From: SZUA-444 sp965226565
GTDB taxonomy: Bacteria > Bacillota > Clostridia > Oscillospirales > Ruminococcaceae
DNA length: 64,000 nt
Reading direction: 5' to 3'
Assembly (NCBI GenBank): GCA_965226565.1
Contig: CBDDDI010000004.1
Location: 1 to 64,000, forward strand
Shown: positions 62,307 to 64,000 of the stretch, piece after piece
Layout of the letters: each line of letters starts with the position of its first letter
How positions within the stretch are numbered: the stretch's first letter is position 1
Position numbers and translations under genes: made by a program
The notes under the pieces: model-generated
What the model was told of the DNA's origin: nothing
The model's input: only the letters and a program-made list of their open reading frames with translations
Database searches by the model: none

Positions 62307-64000
62307 TTATTTATTATTCAAAACTCTAACATCTATATTTTTATACTTAACATCATAACCTTGATGTTCTATAACAACATTCATAAGTTTATCTTTAAAT
62401 ACAAATTTATACTTATTAAATGTACCATTTTTATATTCAAAGTCTGTCTTATTGTCTTGATAATGAGTATAAGTAGCATTGTCACCATATACTTCTAAAA
62501 TCAAACTATCCATATTATGTTCACCAACATATTGCATTGGCAAATATTTAGGAATTATACTATTTTCTTTAACAAAGATAGGACAAACATCGATCGGAGC
62601 ATAATAAGTAATATGTTGATTACCTTCAAAAACTTCATGAGTATTGTAATCTACCCAACGTCCTTCTGGTAAATAAACAACTTTATATTCTGAACCTTGA
62701 GTTACAACTGGTGAAACTAATATACTGCTACCAACCATAAATTGATCATTACAATTTCTTGCATTCATATCATCTTGATATTCATAGACAAGTGGTCTCA
62801 TTACTGGCGCACCTGTTTGTTCACTTTCCCACATCAAATCATATATATATGGCAACAATTCATAACGCAAGTTTACAAACTTTCTATAAATCTCTAAAGT
62901 TTCTTTTCCAAAACTCCATGGTTCTTGGTGTTTAGTTCCTATTGAAGCATGGTTTCTAAACAATGGACTAAAACATCCAACTTGAATCCATCTACTTAAA
63001 AGTTCTGGTGTTGTATCAGATCCAAATCCTCCAATATCAGTTCCTACAAAAGTCATTCCACTTAATCCTAAATTACAAAGCTGCGGAATTGCCATTTGTA
63101 AATGAGCCCAAATACTATGATTATCACCTGTCCAACCAGTACTATACTTTTGAGTTCCTGCATAACAAGCTCTTGTTATTACAAAAGGTCTTTTGCCTGT
63201 ATAAGATTTCATAAATTCATATGTTGCTTTTGCCATATTATGACCATATACATTGTGCATTTCAGCATGAGTTGTTTTTCTGCCTTCATCCATCATTGGT
63301 AGATCATTTGGAAGTGGTCCATTAAAACTTGCTGGTTCATTCATATCATTCCAAATACCAGAAACTCCTGCATCCATCAATACTTTATGATTTCTGCCCC
63401 ACCATTTTCTTACCTTTTTCTCTCCGAAACTTGGGAAAACTGAATCTCCAGGCCAAACAGCATTTACATACACTTCATCTTTTTCGTCTTTAACAAAGTA
63501 ATCTTTTTCAATACCTTCTTTGTAAACACTATAATTTTCATCAACTTTTACACCTGGATCAATAATTGTTACAACTTTAAATCCATCTTGTTTAAGTGTT
63601 CTTAACTCATTTTCAAAGTCTTTATGTCTTTTATCATCCCATGTAAACACTCTATATTCATCCATATAATCTATATCTAAATGAATAACATCACATGGAA
63701 TTTTATATTTTCTCATATTTTGAGCTAATTCTGCAACTTCTTCTTCATCAATATAGCTCCATCTACTTTGTTGATAACCTAAAGTCCACATTTGTGGCAA
63801 TGGAGTTGTTCCTGTTAAATAAGTATAACCTTCAACTACTTCAGGCATTTTTTCACCATAGATAAAGTAATAATCTATTGCACCATTTGATGCTCCAAAC
63901 ATATAATAATCATTACTTGTTTTACCCATGTCAAAATATGTTTCAAAAGTATTGTCAAAGAAAATTCCGTATACAGATTTTTCATTTAGTGTTATAAAGA
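62307..64000 (-). CDS. Alpha-glucosidase, glycoside hydrolase family 31 (5' end outside window)
   Basis: Exo-acting enzyme that removes alpha-linked glucose (or xylose) from sugars. The reading frame is open to the right edge of the window, where it still reads as family sequence (FITLNEKSVYGIFFDNTFETYFDMGK), so the N terminus lies beyond 64000; an internal ATG at 63929 is not the true start. The visible 564 residues have PPLP-like TTPLPQMWTLGYQQSRWSY, the nucleophile Asp in GIWNDMNEP, the acid/base Asp in WTGDNHS, and a C-terminal beta domain. No signal peptide can be seen from this part. Confidence 0.93.
   Translation of the reverse strand, partial: FITLNEKSVYGIFFDNTFETYFDMGKTSNDYYMFGASNGAIDYYFIYGEKMPEVVEGYTYLTGTTPLPQMWTLGYQQSRWSYIDEEEVAELAQNMRKYKIPCDVIHLDIDYMDEYRVFTWDDKRHKDFENELRTLKQDGFKVVTIIDPGVKVDENYSVYKEGIEKDYFVKDEKDEVYVNAVWPGDSVFPSFGEKKVRKWWGRNHKVLMDAGVSGIWNDMNEPASFNGPLPNDLPMMDEGRKTTHAEMHNVYGHNMAKATYEFMKSYTGKRPFVITRACYAGTQKYSTGWTGDNHSIWAHLQMAIPQLCNLGLSGMTFVGTDIGGFGSDTTPELLSRWIQVGCFSPLFRNHASIGTKHQEPWSFGKETLEIYRKFVNLRYELLPYIYDLMWESEQTGAPVMRPLVYEYQDDMNARNCNDQFMVGSSILVSPVVTQGSEYKVVYLPEGRWVDYNTHEVFEGNQHITYYAPIDVCPIFVKENSIIPKYLPMQYVGEHNMDSLILEVYGDNATYTHYQDNKTDFEYKNGTFNKYKFVFKDKLMNVVIEHQGYDVKYKNIDVRVLNNK

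Noticed and set aside
1..64000. CRISPR arrays, insertion sequences, prophage genes, tRNA or rRNA genes
   Set aside because: No regularly spaced repeats, transposase or integrase motifs, tRNA cloverleafs or rRNA sequence were seen; the only non-coding RNA gene with clear identity is tmRNA.
1..64000. TGA read as tryptophan (recoded genome)
   Set aside because: TGA serves as the stop of rsgA at the conserved protein end, and tryptophan is encoded by TGG throughout.

Overview
The window looks like chromosomal DNA from a low-GC, spore-forming, probably anaerobic member of the Clostridia, perhaps Oscillospirales or Ruminococcaceae-like. The evidence is AT-rich sequence with strong Shine-Dalgarno sites, near-consensus sigma-A promoters with 17-bp spacers, the standard genetic code (TGA is a stop), the sporulation genes spoVM, gerW and a SpoIVFB-like protease, an oxygen-sensitive class III ribonucleotide reductase, and a biotin-dependent carboxyltransferase set. 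Most genes are core housekeeping genes on the minus strand. I see no phage, insertion sequence, CRISPR array, tRNA or rRNA gene.

Layout. 0.1-11.5 kb: membrane-anchored foldase, FAD dehydrogenase, Na+/amino-acid symporter, YfbR nucleotidase, rpsB-tsf, a YlmC/YmxH protein, rarA, a VanY-type carboxypeptidase and glyA. 11.5-20.6 kb: clpX, clpP and tig, then a phosphoesterase with an unusual 5' end, thrC, yraN, rnhB, rbgA, two tandem signal peptidases and rplS with a structured leader. 20.9-24.3 kb: a TIGR03936/TIGR03960 radical-SAM pair, a SpoIVFB-like M50 protease and a small membrane protein. 24.4-37.9 kb: one long operon, yicC-remA-gmk-rpoZ-priA-def-fmt-metalloprotease-rsmB-rlmN-stp-prkC-rsgA-thiN-spoVM, with a promoter at its head and a hairpin terminator at its tail.

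38.1-41.0 kb (plus strand): smpB and ssrA (tmRNA), a small membrane protein flanked by a 14-bp repeat of the tmRNA 3' end, an AraC/GyrI-type regulator and a zinc-ribbon/TM2 protein. 41.1-44.3 kb: a carboxyltransferase, biotin carrier and OadA/5S-like subunit resembling a soluble transcarboxylase. 44.3-50.3 kb: rluB, a DacF-type carboxypeptidase, gerW, DUF2953, scpB, scpA, a second M50 protease, and rpmB. 50.5-55.1 kb: a peptide-binding lipoprotein, nrdG, and nrdD with a NrdR box. 55.3-57.5 kb: a small envelope cluster with an SGNH hydrolase. The window ends with asnB, a BspA-type leucine-rich-repeat surface protein, and a GH31 alpha-glucosidase cut by the right edge.

I found no clearly new system. 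The items most worth checking are the spoVM microgene with its SpoIVF-like neighbours, the apparent out-of-frame start of the phosphoesterase, the tmRNA 3'-end repeat around a small gene, and the transcarboxylase-like cluster with diverged active-site motifs.
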